A stretch of 61,260 nucleotides of DNA from Blautia sp. (GCA_023667395.1 JAMPAC010000001.1:424726-485985); one strand, 5' to 3'. Shown: positions 36,499 through 45,367, numbered from the stretch's first letter. The notes: generated by a model not told the origin, from the sequence alone. A program made the numbers and translations.

Positions 36499-38094
36499 AT
36501 GCAGAATGGATACTTTAAACTGGTCAATGAACCAGGCGGATATGGTGTCAGGCTGTACCAGCCGAAAGATGGCGGGGAACAGATCAGAATCGGAGAACTG
36601 TTGGAATATTTAGACGGCTTGGGGGCAGGCTATGACAGGAGGCGGCTCGAAATGCTTCTTCTGGATGAAGAGGCGGAGGACTGTACTTATCATCTGGGTT
36701 CGGATTTTTGCCCCTCCTATCCGGAGACATATCATCTTGATGTAAGTGAGGATGATATGACAGTTTATGTACGGTTTGTTCCGGCTTCCGAGACAGGGAG
36801 CAGGATCACGTTAAATGATTTTTTAAAGGATCTGCGGTTCAGTAATATTACCCATGGTATTCGGATGGAACTGCTTCAGGATCATTTCCAGTCTCCCGGG
36901 ATCTATTGTACGGATTTGCTGATAGCAAAAGGGAAGGAACCCAGGCATGGCACGGACGCCGTTATTGAGTATCATTTTAACACGGATAAGCACAGGCCGC
37001 CTTCCCAGAGGGATGACGGCAGTGTGGACTATTTCAATCTCAGTATGATCAATCAGTGCAGAAAAGGCGACCTGCTGGCAACGATCATACCGGAGGACAG
37101 GGGTGAACCGGGTTATGATGTTCATGGGAAGCCCATCAGTCCAAGGGAAGTCAAACGTGAAACGCTGAAGTTTGGACGGAATATCGAATTGTCGGAAGAT
37201 AAGCTGTCGATCAAATCCATGGTTGACGGCCATGTGACGCTGGTGGATGACAAGGTGTTCGTCTCCGATGTCTTTGAAGTCAAAAATGTGGACTCGACCA
37301 CCGGAAACCTTGATTTTGAGGGGAGCATCCAGATCGACGGGGATGTCATGGCGAACTTCGAGGTAAAGGCCGGGGGCAATGTCATCGTCAACGGTCTGGT
37401 GGAGGACGCCAAGATCGTGGCCGGCGGGAATATCATTATCGCCAAGGGAATGAACGGTTCCTCGAAAGGCTACCTGAAAGCCGGCGGGGATATCATGGCA
37501 AAGTTCCTGGAGAATGTCAGGGTGGTGGCCGGCGGTTATGTGGAGTCGGAGGCAATCCTCCACAGCAGGATATCTGCGGGTACGGAGGTCAAGGTCGAGG
37601 GTCGCAAGGGCATTATCGTGGGAGGCTATGTGCAGGCGGGACAGAAGATCACCGCCAAGACCATCGGTACCGGCATGGGGGCGTCCACCATTCTGGAGGT
37701 GGGTGTCAATCCCCTTATCAAAACGCAGTACAGCCGTATGCAGAAGCTGGTGGCGGATCTCGACAAGACCATCAGCAATGCGGAAGTAATCCTGGATACA
37801 TTCAAGGAGAAGTTGAAAAAGGGCATTCAGTTTAATGAGAGCCAGCTGAAATATATGAAGAGCGTCATGAAACTGGTGGAAGACAAAAACGCCGAGAAAG
37901 TGCAGATGAATGGCAGGATGGAGAAGATGCGCGCCATGATGGAGATCCAGAAACTCTCGGAGATCGTCGTGAATGATGAGATTTATCCCAGCACCACCAT
38001 CATCATCGGAGACAGTTCCAAGACGCTCCAGACCAGTTATCATTATTGTAAGTTTGTGAGGGAACGGGGAGATATCTGTATGAAACCCCTGTAA
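36499..38094 (+). CDS. FapA family protein (DUF342)
   Basis: This 531-aa protein has an N-terminal variable part (1-140), then DUF342 with DLLATIIPEDRGEPGYDVHG (about 192-211) and a right-handed beta-helix made of short VKAGGNVIVNGLVEDAKIVA-type turns (about 270-400), closed by a coiled coil (about 405-500). Polymer-like FapA proteins are common next to sigD in Clostridia, but their function is not settled. AGGGAG lies 8 nt before the ATG. Confidence 0.85.
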   Translation: MQNGYFKLVNEPGGYGVRLYQPKDGGEQIRIGELLEYLDGLGAGYDRRRLEMLLLDEEAEDCTYHLGSDFCPSYPETYHLDVSEDDMTVYVRFVPASETGSRITLNDFLKDLRFSNITHGIRMELLQDHFQSPGIYCTDLLIAKGKEPRHGTDAVIEYHFNTDKHRPPSQRDDGSVDYFNLSMINQCRKGDLLATIIPEDRGEPGYDVHGKPISPREVKRETLKFGRNIELSEDKLSIKSMVDGHVTLVDDKVFVSDVFEVKNVDSTTGNLDFEGSIQIDGDVMANFEVKAGGNVIVNGLVEDAKIVAGGNIIIAKGMNGSSKGYLKAGGDIMAKFLENVRVVAGGYVESEAILHSRISAGTEVKVEGRKGIIVGGYVQAGQKITAKTIGTGMGASTILEVGVNPLIKTQYSRMQKLVADLDKTISNAEVILDTFKEKLKKGIQFNESQLKYMKSVMKLVEDKNAEKVQMNGRMEKMRAMMEIQKLSEIVVNDEIYPSTTIIIGDSSKTLQTSYHYCKFVRERGDICMKPL

Positions 38095-38115
38095 CCAAGG
38101 GAAGAAGGTGTTTTT

Positions 38116-38424
38116 ATGGCATTTGGTTCTATCGACCTGACCACGATATCCAGGGCGCAGGATTTTTCCGGTATTAAACAGAATGAAGATAATAAAGGGA
38201 TGTTCGCCCAGACGGTCATCAGTCAGGATGTTCAGAAGAATACGGAACAACGTATCCGCGAAGTGCACAGAAGCGATGATCCTGAGTGGCATCAGAAGAA
38301 TCCTGACGCCAAGGAAAAGGGTAATGGAGAATATTATGGGGACGGCGGAAAACGCCGTAAGGGGGCAAAACCACGGGAGAGAGTGGTGATCAAGGGCAGA
38401 GAAGGCTTTGATATGAAGATATAG
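38116..38424 (+). CDS. hypothetical flagellar-operon protein
   Basis: This 102-aa soluble protein is very charged, with no membrane helix. The N-terminal half looks ordered (FGSIDLTTISRAQDFSGIKQ), and the C-terminal half is Lys/Arg/Gly-rich (GGKRRKGAKPRERVVIKG) and probably disordered. No family was recognised. It is tightly placed between the FapA-like and SwrB-like genes with AAGAAGG upstream, so it is very likely a real gene. Its function is unknown. Confidence 0.65.
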   Translation: MAFGSIDLTTISRAQDFSGIKQNEDNKGMFAQTVISQDVQKNTEQRIREVHRSDDPEWHQKNPDAKEKGNGEYYGDGGKRRKGAKPRERVVIKGREGFDMKI

Positions 38425-38440
38425 AGGACGGATCTTTGAG

Positions 38441-39844
38441 ATGGATATAATGGAAATCGTCCTGCTGGCAGCGGGAGGAATTGTTTTTATACTGAGTTTC
38501 CTGATACCGACGAAAAAAGAGGAGAGCAGTGAGGAGACCAGGGGCTTGGCGAAAGAGGAGATCAAGACGCTGGTGTCCGAGGAGTTGGAAGCAGTCAGGG
38601 GACATGTGGATGACGTGGTGGAAGAGGCGGTCAATTATTCCATAGAGAAGACGGAGCGTTCCCTGGAACGTCTGTCCAATGAGAAGATCATGGCGGTCAA
38701 CGAGTATTCGGATACTGTGTTGGCGGAGATCCATAAAAACCATGAGGAAGTCATGTTCCTTTATGATATGCTGAATGACAAGCATGCGAATCTGAAAAAT
38801 ACGGTGTCGGAGATCAACCGAACCGTAAAGGAAGCGAAAGAGACAAAAAAAGAAGCCCAGGAGGTAGTGAATACATTCCAGAGGCTTGCGCCGGAAGCGG
38901 TGGCCCCGTTAAATGCAAACAAGGCAAACATGCCGCAGAAACCTGTGGCGGCAGTTCAAAAACCTGCGATGGCGCAGACGCCTGTGATACCACAGGTTTT
39001 TGCGGCAGCGCCTGCGCCGGTTCAGAAAGCTGCCATGGCGCAGGATCCTGTCAGGGCGGCAATACCGCTGCAGTCTATCCTGCAGAAGCCCGTGCTGCAG
39101 GAACCGTTGATATCGGCGGTGCAGCCTATGGTGCAGAAACCTGTGCTGCAGGAACCCGTGATACCGGCGGTGCAGCCCATGGTGCAGAAACCTGTGCTGC
39201 AGGAACCCGTGATACCGGCGGTGCAGCCTATTATGCAGAAACCTGTGCTGCAGGAACCCGTGATATCGGCGGTGCAGCCCATGGTGCAGAAGCCCGTGCT
39301 GCAGGAACCGTTGATACCGGCGGTGCAGCCCGTGCTGCAGGAACCCGTGATACCGGCGGTGCAGCCCGTGCTGCAGGAACCATTGATATCGGTTGTACAT
39401 CCCGTAGTGCAGGAACAGCCGGTTGTGCCACAGGGATCCACAAGGATGGCAGCCCCTTTGGTGCCACAGGAGTCCGTCATGTCGTCAGCGTCGCAGAAGC
39501 CCGTGACAGTTTCACCGCAGATGATCGCCGCGCCGCAGGTCTTTGCCTCAGCGCCGACACCTGTGGAGGTGCAGATGCCTGTCACACCCCAGTCCTATAT
39601 GGCGCCCCAGCCGTATTTGGCGCCGCCTCTTGCGGAGCCGGTCCAGGAATTTGAGTCGCCGCTGCCACCCGGCACTATCAGCTTTACCCAGGAGAAAGAC
39701 GGACAGGGACGTAATTATAACGATCTGATCATGGAAATGTATCAAAGCGGTAAATCGAACGTAGCGATTGCCAGGGAATTGAATCTGGGCGTGGGTGAAG
39801 TGAAGCTGGTGATCGATCTGTATAAAAATCGGAGTGAGAAGTAA
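38441..39844 (+). CDS. SwrB/DUF6115-like membrane-anchored protein with tandem-repeat linker
   Basis: This 467-aa protein has an N-terminal membrane helix (about 4-22), a coiled coil (about 30-145), a long Pro/Gln/Val linker (about 150-405) with 17-residue tandem repeats, and a C-terminal helix-turn-helix-like segment YNDLIMEMYQSGKSNVAIAR followed by ELNLGVGEVKLVIDLYKN. The ends match SwrB/YlxL-type proteins, and the position after sigD and before rpsB is that of B. subtilis swrB, which activates the flagellar export apparatus. The long repeat linker is not in SwrB. Confidence 0.7.
   Translation: MDIMEIVLLAAGGIVFILSFLIPTKKEESSEETRGLAKEEIKTLVSEELEAVRGHVDDVVEEAVNYSIEKTERSLERLSNEKIMAVNEYSDTVLAEIHKNHEEVMFLYDMLNDKHANLKNTVSEINRTVKEAKETKKEAQEVVNTFQRLAPEAVAPLNANKANMPQKPVAAVQKPAMAQTPVIPQVFAAAPAPVQKAAMAQDPVRAAIPLQSILQKPVLQEPLISAVQPMVQKPVLQEPVIPAVQPMVQKPVLQEPVIPAVQPIMQKPVLQEPVISAVQPMVQKPVLQEPLIPAVQPVLQEPVIPAVQPVLQEPLISVVHPVVQEQPVVPQGSTRMAAPLVPQESVMSSASQKPVTVSPQMIAAPQVFASAPTPVEVQMPVTPQSYMAPQPYLAPPLAEPVQEFESPLPPGTISFTQEKDGQGRNYNDLIMEMYQSGKSNVAIARELNLGVGEVKLVIDLYKNRSEK
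39083..39403 (+). repeat. 51-bp in-frame tandem repeat
   Basis: Five units of 51 bp begin at 39083, 39134, 39185, 39236 and 39287 and encode QKPVLQEPVIPAVQPMV variants. The fifth is shortened to 45 bp, and two 36-bp units (VLQEPVIPAVQP type) follow. Units differ at only a few positions, so copy number may vary between strains. Confidence 0.92.
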
Positions 39845-39845
39845 A

Positions 39846-40463
39846 GTGAAGTTACGATATTATTTACGGGGGCTGGGCATCGGTATGGTTGTCACGGCTC
39901 TGCTCATGGGAGTGGCTTTAAAAGGAAACCGTCCATTGTCAGATGCGGAGATCAGGGTAAGAGCCATGGAACTCGGCATGGTGGACGGGGATTCCCGCAG
40001 GCTGACGGACACCTGGGATCCACAGGGATCAGACCCGGTTTCGCCGGATGCGTCTGAGCCCGCCGGTGTGCCGGATGACACGCCGGAACCAACCCCGGTA
40101 CCGACGGAGCCGGCGGATACGCCAGAACCGACGGCTGAACCGGAATCCACAAGCACGCCGGAGCCGACGGCTGAACCGGAACCCACAAATACGCCGGAGC
40201 CCACGGTGGATCCCTTGAAGCCCCTGCCTATGGTGACACTGAAACCGCAGCAGGAGAGCGTGACTTTTGTGGTTCAGCCGAGGCAGGATTCCTATACGGT
40301 GAGTAAGGCATTGGAGGAAGCGGGACTGGTGGAGGATGCTTCCGGGTTTGACCAGTATCTGGATGCAAACGGATATTCCAGGAGGATCAGCACGGGGACG
40401 TATGAGATCCCTGTGGATGCCACCGAGGAAGAAATCGCCAAAATAATTACCAGAAGCAGATAA
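39846..40463 (+). CDS. MltG-like membrane protein without lytic domain
   Basis: This ~205-aa protein has an N-terminal helix (about 7-26), a Pro/Thr/Glu-rich spacer with PEPTAEPEPT-type repeats (about 65-125) and a C-terminal ~70-residue domain. That domain (VTFVVQPRQDSYTVSKALEE...RRISTGTYEIP...EEIAKIIT) resembles the LysM-like module of endolytic transglycosylase MltG (YceG), but the catalytic part is absent. GTG 39846 has GGAG 11 nt upstream; an alternative GTG at 39834 overlaps the previous gene. It is the last gene of the flagellar operon. Confidence 0.68.
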   Translation: MKLRYYLRGLGIGMVVTALLMGVALKGNRPLSDAEIRVRAMELGMVDGDSRRLTDTWDPQGSDPVSPDASEPAGVPDDTPEPTPVPTEPADTPEPTAEPESTSTPEPTAEPEPTNTPEPTVDPLKPLPMVTLKPQQESVTFVVQPRQDSYTVSKALEEAGLVEDASGFDQYLDANGYSRRISTGTYEIPVDATEEEIAKIITRSR

Positions 40464-40465
40464 AA

Positions 40466-40486
40466 CCCCTTGCAAGAGGGGCTTTA
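40466..40486 (+). terminator. terminator-like hairpin at the end of the flagellar operon
   Basis: CCCCT (40466-40470) pairs with AGGGG (40477-40481) over a 6-nt loop, followed by CTTTATTAT. The stem is short and the T-tract interrupted, so termination may be partial. It overlaps the -35 and spacer of the next promoter. Confidence 0.55.
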
Positions 40487-40498
40487 TTATGTTATAAT
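40470..40498 (+). promoter_or_regulatory. sigma-A promoter of rpsB-tsf
   Basis: TTGCAA (40470-40475), a 17-bp spacer and TATAAT (40493-40498) give a strong promoter. The predicted transcript starts near 40505, leaving a leader of about 117 nt. Confidence 0.82.
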
Positions 40499-40504
40499 GC
40501 AATC

Positions 40505-40617
40505 GTTGTGACTATAAAACACGCATGCCAATTCGGTAATGGTGCCCGCCCCGGCGGGTAGTTGCCGGAGTTACGTTCCAACAGGGCAGGCGGAAGAATT
40601 TAACCAAATGGAGGTAG
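40505..40617 (+). promoter_or_regulatory. structured leader of rpsB, candidate ribosomal-protein autoregulatory element
   Basis: The leader contains CCCGC/GCGGG (40545-40549 with 40554-40558, tetraloop CCCG) and a GTTG/CAAC pairing around 40561-40581. Long leaders before rpsB often carry an S2-binding autoregulatory fold. I see helices but did not match a named motif. Confidence 0.4.
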
Positions 40618-40621
40618 GAAC

Positions 40622-41374
40622 ATGAGCGTAATTTCTATGAAGCAATTACTGGAAGCAGGTGTTCATTTCGGACATCAGACCAGAAGATGGAACCCCAAAA
40701 TGGCTCCCTATATCTTCACCGAGAGAAACGGTATCCACATCATCGACCTGCAGAAATCCGTCGGCAAGGTGGACGAGGCTTACAGGGCGGTTTCCGAGAT
40801 CGCTGCGCAGGGCGGTACGATCCTGTTCGTGGGAACCAAGAAACAGGCTCAGGACGCGGTTAAGACCGAGGCGGAGCGCTGCGGCATGTATTATGTAAAC
40901 GAGAGATGGCTGGGCGGCATGCTGACCAACTTTAGGACAATCCAGTCCCGTATCGTAAGGCTTCATACCATCGAGAGGATGTCCGAGGACGGAACCTTTG
41001 ACGTTCTGCCCAAGAAGGAAGTAATTAAGCTGAAGAAAGAATGGGAGAAGCTGGAGAAGAACCTTGGCGGGATCAGGAATATGACCAGGGTTCCCGACGC
41101 TATCTTCGTGGTAGATCCCAAGAAGGAGAGGATCTGCGTGCAGGAAGCCCATGCGCTGGGCATTACCCTGATCGGTATCGGCGATACGAACTGTGATCCC
41201 GAAGAACTTGATTATATCATCCCCGGCAATGACGATGCCATCAGGGCAGTTAAGCTGATCGTTGCCAAGATGGCTGACGCCGTGATCGAGGCAAACCAGG
41301 GCGAGGCTGTCTACACCGAAGCCGAAGTGGAGACCAAGGCGGAGGACATCGAGGAAGTAGCGGCAGAGGAATAG
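40622..41374 (+). CDS. rpsB: 30S ribosomal protein S2
   Basis: This 250-aa S2 has the signature blocks [54 protein letters not shown] and [19 protein letters not shown]. The C-terminus is acidic ([16 protein letters not shown]). GGAGGT precedes the ATG. It is co-transcribed with tsf, 34 bp downstream. Confidence 0.98.
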   Translation: MSVISMKQLLEAGVHFGHQTRRWNPKMAPYIFTERNGIHIIDLQKSVGKVDEAYRAVSEIAAQGGTILFVGTKKQAQDAVKTEAERCGMYYVNERWLGGMLTNFRTIQSRIVRLHTIERMSEDGTFDVLPKKEVIKLKKEWEKLEKNLGGIRNMTRVPDAIFVVDPKKERICVQEAHALGITLIGIGDTNCDPEELDYIIPGNDDAIRAVKLIVAKMADAVIEANQGEAVYTEAEVETKAEDIEEVAAEE

Positions 41375-41408
41375 TTTTTATATATCTGATGGAATGGAGG
41401 AGACAGAA

Positions 41409-42344
41409 ATGGCAGAAGTTACTGCGGCTATGGTGAAGGAACTGCGCGAGCAGACCGGCGCCGGCATGATGGATTGTAAGAGGGCTCTGAACGAGACCAA
41501 TGGAAATATGGAAGAGGCTCTTGAGGTTCTGAGAAAGAACGGCCAGGCGAAAGCAATCAAGAAAGAGGGCAGGATTGCGGCGGAGGGTATCTGTCGTATC
41601 GCAAGAAAGGGCGATACCGTTGCGGCAGTGGTGGAGGTGAACTCCGAGACGGACTTTGTTGCGAAGAACGAGACTTTCCAGCAGTTCGTGGAGGCTGTTG
41701 CGGAGCAGGCTGTAAACTCTGACGCGGCGGATATGGATGCTTTCATGGAGGAGAAGTGGAATGAGGACGCCTCCAAGACCGTGAAAGAGGCTCTGGTGGA
41801 TAAGATCGCGGTGATCGGCGAGAAGCTGAGCATCAGGAGATTTGAAAAGGTGGAGGCTGCGGAGGGCTGTGTGGTTTCCTATGTGCACGGCGGCGGCAGG
41901 ATTGGCGTTATCGTGGAGGCTAAGACCGCAGTGGTGAATGACGCGGTTAAGGAAGCGCTGACCAATATCGCCATGCAGGTGGCGGCGCTGAGCCCCAAAT
42001 ATGTGGCTGTTTCCGATGTGTCCGAGGAGTTTAAGGCGCATGAGAGGGAGATCATGGCGGCGCAGATCGCACAGGATCCCAAGATGGCAGGCAAGCCTGA
42101 AAAGGTGATCGAGGGCGCTATCAACGGACGTCTGAACAAGGAATTGAAGGAGTTCTGCCTGTTGGAGCAGGTATATGTGAAGGCGGAGGACGGCAAACAG
42201 ACCGTATCCCAGTATCTTGCGCAGGTTGCGAAAGAGAACGGCACGGAACTGAGCGTTAAGAAGTTTGTCCGCTTCGAGACCGGCGAGGGTCTGGAGAAGA
42301 AGAACGAGGATTTTGCTGCTGAAGTTGCGGCGCAGTTAGGCTAA
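41409..42344 (+). CDS. tsf: translation elongation factor Ts
   Basis: This 311-aa nucleotide-exchange factor for EF-Tu has the N-terminal UBA-like domain VKELREQTGAGMMDCKRALN and the TDFVAKNETF motif. ATG 41409 follows GGAGGAG by 6-7 nt; an ATG at 41394 would lack that site. In many Firmicutes pyrH and frr follow tsf; here a terminator follows instead. Confidence 0.97.
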   Translation: MAEVTAAMVKELREQTGAGMMDCKRALNETNGNMEEALEVLRKNGQAKAIKKEGRIAAEGICRIARKGDTVAAVVEVNSETDFVAKNETFQQFVEAVAEQAVNSDAADMDAFMEEKWNEDASKTVKEALVDKIAVIGEKLSIRRFEKVEAAEGCVVSYVHGGGRIGVIVEAKTAVVNDAVKEALTNIAMQVAALSPKYVAVSDVSEEFKAHEREIMAAQIAQDPKMAGKPEKVIEGAINGRLNKELKEFCLLEQVYVKAEDGKQTVSQYLAQVAKENGTELSVKKFVRFETGEGLEKKNEDFAAEVAAQLG

Positions 42345-42360
42345 GACGTATTGCTTTATG

Positions 42361-42396
42361 TCCCACAGTTATCGCTGGATGACTGTGGGATTTTGT
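42361..42396 (+). terminator. intrinsic terminator of rpsB-tsf
   Basis: CCCACAGT (42362-42369) pairs perfectly with ACTGTGGG (42382-42389) around a 12-nt loop, followed by ATTTTG. A second hairpin, TGCGCC/GGCGCA with loop CGGG, lies at 42402-42417. Confidence 0.82.
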
Positions 42397-42436
42397 CGTT
42401 GTGCGCCCGGGGGCGCAGTGTGAGCATAATATTCAG

Positions 42437-42465
42437 TGGACAAAAGATATGGAAATTGGTATCAT
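42437..42465 (+). promoter_or_regulatory. sigma-A promoter of the hybrid kinase gene
   Basis: TGGACA (42437-42442), a 17-bp spacer and TATCAT (42460-42465) predict a start near 42472 and a ~30-nt leader. Confidence 0.6.
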
Positions 42466-42502
42466 GAGTTAAGAGAGTAATGAACGGATGGGAGGCGGAA
42501 CC

Positions 42503-45367
42503 GTGTTTTATTTGTTTCTGACAATGCAGGTGCTTGTCATATGTCTGGTCTTTTTTGCGCTGGGGGCACTGATCAGCGGGGACGGCTCTAAAGAGCAGAA
42601 GCTGATGATCCTGTTTGTCAGCGGTTCCCTGGTACAGAACGTGGCGTATCTGTTCGAATTGACATCGACCACCATGGAGGCGGCCATCACCGCCACGAAG
42701 ATGGAATATCTTGGTTCCACTTTCATAGCCCTGCTTTACTGTCGGTTTATGTACAGCTACTGCTACGAAAAGGAACCGAAGACCTTACTCCGGATTGTTG
42801 CTTACATCAATTTTTTCGTGCTGATCTCCGTGCTGACATGCGACCGCCATGCTTTTTTCTATAAAAAGATCGAGTGGATCGCCGAGGGCGTTGAGCACCC
42901 CCATCTGGAACTGAGTTATGGGCCGGGATTCGTGCTCTTCTGGGCGTTTGCCTGCGTGGTTCCGTACATATTGTCGGTGTATGCCCTGACCCATGCCCTG
43001 ATCAATAAACCCAACAAGATGCTGGGCAGGCGATATAAAGTTTTCTTCCTGCTCTCCCTGCTTCCTGTGGTGTCCCTGTGGACCTATACGTCAAAATATA
43101 TTGTGGAGTATGACTTCACGCCCCTTGCCCTGGGGATTATGCTGTCGGTGGTAGTGCTGCTCATATGGAGCCGGAGAAATTATGACTTTGGGCGAATGGC
43201 GGCGGAAGTGGTGCTGAGAGCCATGGACGACGGCGTGATCATGGTGAACGACCAGAAGAGGATCGTCAGTTATAACCCTGCTGCTGCTGCGGTCTTTACG
43301 GAACTCAGCGTTCAGACCATGGGTGACAGCATAGAGGATATGGAAGACTTCCCGGAGGATATCCTGAATGAGGATGTCAAGAGCGAGTTTAATTTGAACG
43401 GCCGTTATTACGAGAGCCATGCGCGGCGTATCCTGGGACAGAAGGGACGGCTGCAGGGCTATGTGATCCTGGTGCTGGATGTGACGGAGACCAGGAAATA
43501 TCTGGAGGAGATCAAGTGCGTCAGCGAACAGGCGGAGAGGGCGAACACGGCCAAGAGCGAATTCCTGGCCAATGTGTCCCATGAAATACGGACGCCCATG
43601 AACGCCATCATCGGACTCAGCGATATCATCATGGAGGAGAGCCGGGGGCGGAGGGTTTACAATTACGCTTCCGATATCCAGTCCGCCTCCAAGAACCTGC
43701 TGGCGCTGATCAACGATATTCTTGACCTGTCCAAGGTGGAAGCGGGCAGGATGGAGATTGTGCCTGTCAATTATTACCTGAAAGCCGCCGTGGACGAGGT
43801 GGTGAATATGATGGATATCGCCGCGTCCCAGCGCAAGCTGCTGCTGGAGTGCGAATATGATATGAGCCTGCCCTGCCAGCTTCACGGCGATGACGGGCGG
43901 ATCAAGCAGATCCTGATCAATATCATGAACAACGCGGTGAAATTCACCAAGGAGGGCTTTGTGAAAGTCACGGTGGGCGGGCAGCCCACGGAGAAAAAGA
44001 GCACCATCGACCTGGTGCTGAAAGTCCAGGACACCGGCGTGGGCATCAAACCGGAAAACCTGCAGAAGATATTCGAGGATTTCAAACAGGTGGATTCCAA
44101 GCGGAACCGGGGCGTGGAGGGCACCGGCCTGGGGCTGGCCATCACCAAAAAGCTGGTGGAACTGATGAAAGGCTCCATAGGGGTGGAAAGCGTCTATGGC
44201 GAGGGCACCACTTTCACTGTCACCCTGCCCCAGAAGATCGTGGATCCCACACCCCTGTCTGAGATGTCGGAAATGCCCGGAAAGGCGCAGGAACATGTGG
44301 AGACTTTCGTGGTCAGCAACTACAAAGTGCTGGTGGTGGATGATAATGTGATCAACCGTAAGGTTGCCCTGGGCTTTTTGAAAAATTATGAGTTCGAGAT
44401 GACGGAAGCGGGCAGCGGACAGGAAGCCATCGACCTTGTTAAGGAAAATAAATATAACCTGATCTTCATGGATCACATGATGCCGGAGATGGACGGCGTG
44501 GAGGCGGTGCAGATCATAAGGAGCGAGTGCGGGGCCAACGGCAGGATGCCGGTGATCATCGCGCTTACCGCCAACGCCATGGGAGGTGTCAAGGAAATGT
44601 TCCTGAAGAACGGTTTCCAGGATTTTATCGCCAAACCCCTTGACAGGAAACAGCTGAACGACGTCCTGTCCAAGTGGATCCCCAGCGCCTACAAGAAGAT
44701 GCGGAAGCCGGAGGACAAGGAGGCGGTGCTGAAACCCCGGATCGAGTATGAGGATATTGTGATCGAGGGAATCGACATCAGGGAAGCCGTGAAGCACCAT
44801 TCCGGAGGAACGGGAGATTTCCTGGAGTTATTGCACCTGTACTGCCTGGACGGAAAACGGAAGATCGGTCTCTTAAAGGAACTGACCCGGAAGGAAGATT
44901 ATACCAATTACGGCATTGAGGTCCATGGGCTGAAAAGCGCTTCCGCCAACATAGGCGCCATGGAACTGTCAGCCCAGGCCAGGGAGCATGAGCAGGCGGT
45001 GCACAGGGGGGACACCGGTTTCGTGCGGAAGCATTTTGAGGAACTGATCTCCTGTTATGGGAGACAGGTTGACCAGATCCAGAAATATCTGGATACCAGA
45101 AATGCCGTCACCCATGTGGAAAATCAGGATATGGGCGCGGGCATCGACCACGATGCGCTTCTCAGGGAGATCAGGGGGGCGCTGGACAGCGTGGAGAATT
45201 TCCGCTCCAAGGAATGTGCCCACAGGGTGGAGGAACTGCTGAAATACGATCTGGACCAGGGCGTCGAGGCCAGGTTGAAGGAAGTCCAGGAGCAGCTGCA
45301 GATGTACGAGGACGACGCCGTGGAAAGCCTGCTGCGGGAACTGCTGCAATGGCTGGAAGAAGAATAA
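42503..45367 (+). CDS. 7TM hybrid sensor histidine kinase with receiver and HPt domains
   Basis: This ~954-aa phosphorelay protein has a seven-helix N-terminal sensor (about 1-225, HisKA_7TM type), a PAS-like domain (about 230-330), HisKA with H360 in NVSHEIRTPMNAIIG, an HATPase domain (NIMNNAVKFT, DTGVGIKPEN, GTGLGLAI), a receiver domain with D657 in IFMDHMMPEMDG, and a C-terminal HPt with H808 in EVHGLKSASANIG. GGAGG at 42491-42495 fits GTG 42503 (7 nt) better than ATG 42488, which precedes that site. The ligand is unknown. A response regulator gene follows. Confidence 0.92.
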   Translation: MFYLFLTMQVLVICLVFFALGALISGDGSKEQKLMILFVSGSLVQNVAYLFELTSTTMEAAITATKMEYLGSTFIALLYCRFMYSYCYEKEPKTLLRIVAYINFFVLISVLTCDRHAFFYKKIEWIAEGVEHPHLELSYGPGFVLFWAFACVVPYILSVYALTHALINKPNKMLGRRYKVFFLLSLLPVVSLWTYTSKYIVEYDFTPLALGIMLSVVVLLIWSRRNYDFGRMAAEVVLRAMDDGVIMVNDQKRIVSYNPAAAAVFTELSVQTMGDSIEDMEDFPEDILNEDVKSEFNLNGRYYESHARRILGQKGRLQGYVILVLDVTETRKYLEEIKCVSEQAERANTAKSEFLANVSHEIRTPMNAIIGLSDIIMEESRGRRVYNYASDIQSASKNLLALINDILDLSKVEAGRMEIVPVNYYLKAAVDEVVNMMDIAASQRKLLLECEYDMSLPCQLHGDDGRIKQILINIMNNAVKFTKEGFVKVTVGGQPTEKKSTIDLVLKVQDTGVGIKPENLQKIFEDFKQVDSKRNRGVEGTGLGLAITKKLVELMKGSIGVESVYGEGTTFTVTLPQKIVDPTPLSEMSEMPGKAQEHVETFVVSNYKVLVVDDNVINRKVALGFLKNYEFEMTEAGSGQEAIDLVKENKYNLIFMDHMMPEMDGVEAVQIIRSECGANGRMPVIIALTANAMGGVKEMFLKNGFQDFIAKPLDRKQLNDVLSKWIPSAYKKMRKPEDKEAVLKPRIEYEDIVIEGIDIREAVKHHSGGTGDFLELLHLYCLDGKRKIGLLKELTRKEDYTNYGIEVHGLKSASANIGAMELSAQAREHEQAVHRGDTGFVRKHFEELISCYGRQVDQIQKYLDTRNAVTHVENQDMGAGIDHDALLREIRGALDSVENFRSKECAHRVEELLKYDLDQGVEARLKEVQEQLQMYEDDAVESLLRELLQWLEEE

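Noticed and set aside
36823-38634. Antisense open frame of about 600 codons opposite the FapA-like gene
   Set aside because: Codon mirror of the beta-helix repeats; crosses three real genes.
39083-39403. CRISPR-like periodic repeat
   Set aside because: The 51-bp repeats are in frame and encode a protein linker.
43091-44800. Antisense open frame opposite the hybrid kinase
   Set aside because: The plus-strand protein has complete kinase, receiver and HPt motifs; the antisense product is low-complexity and His-rich.
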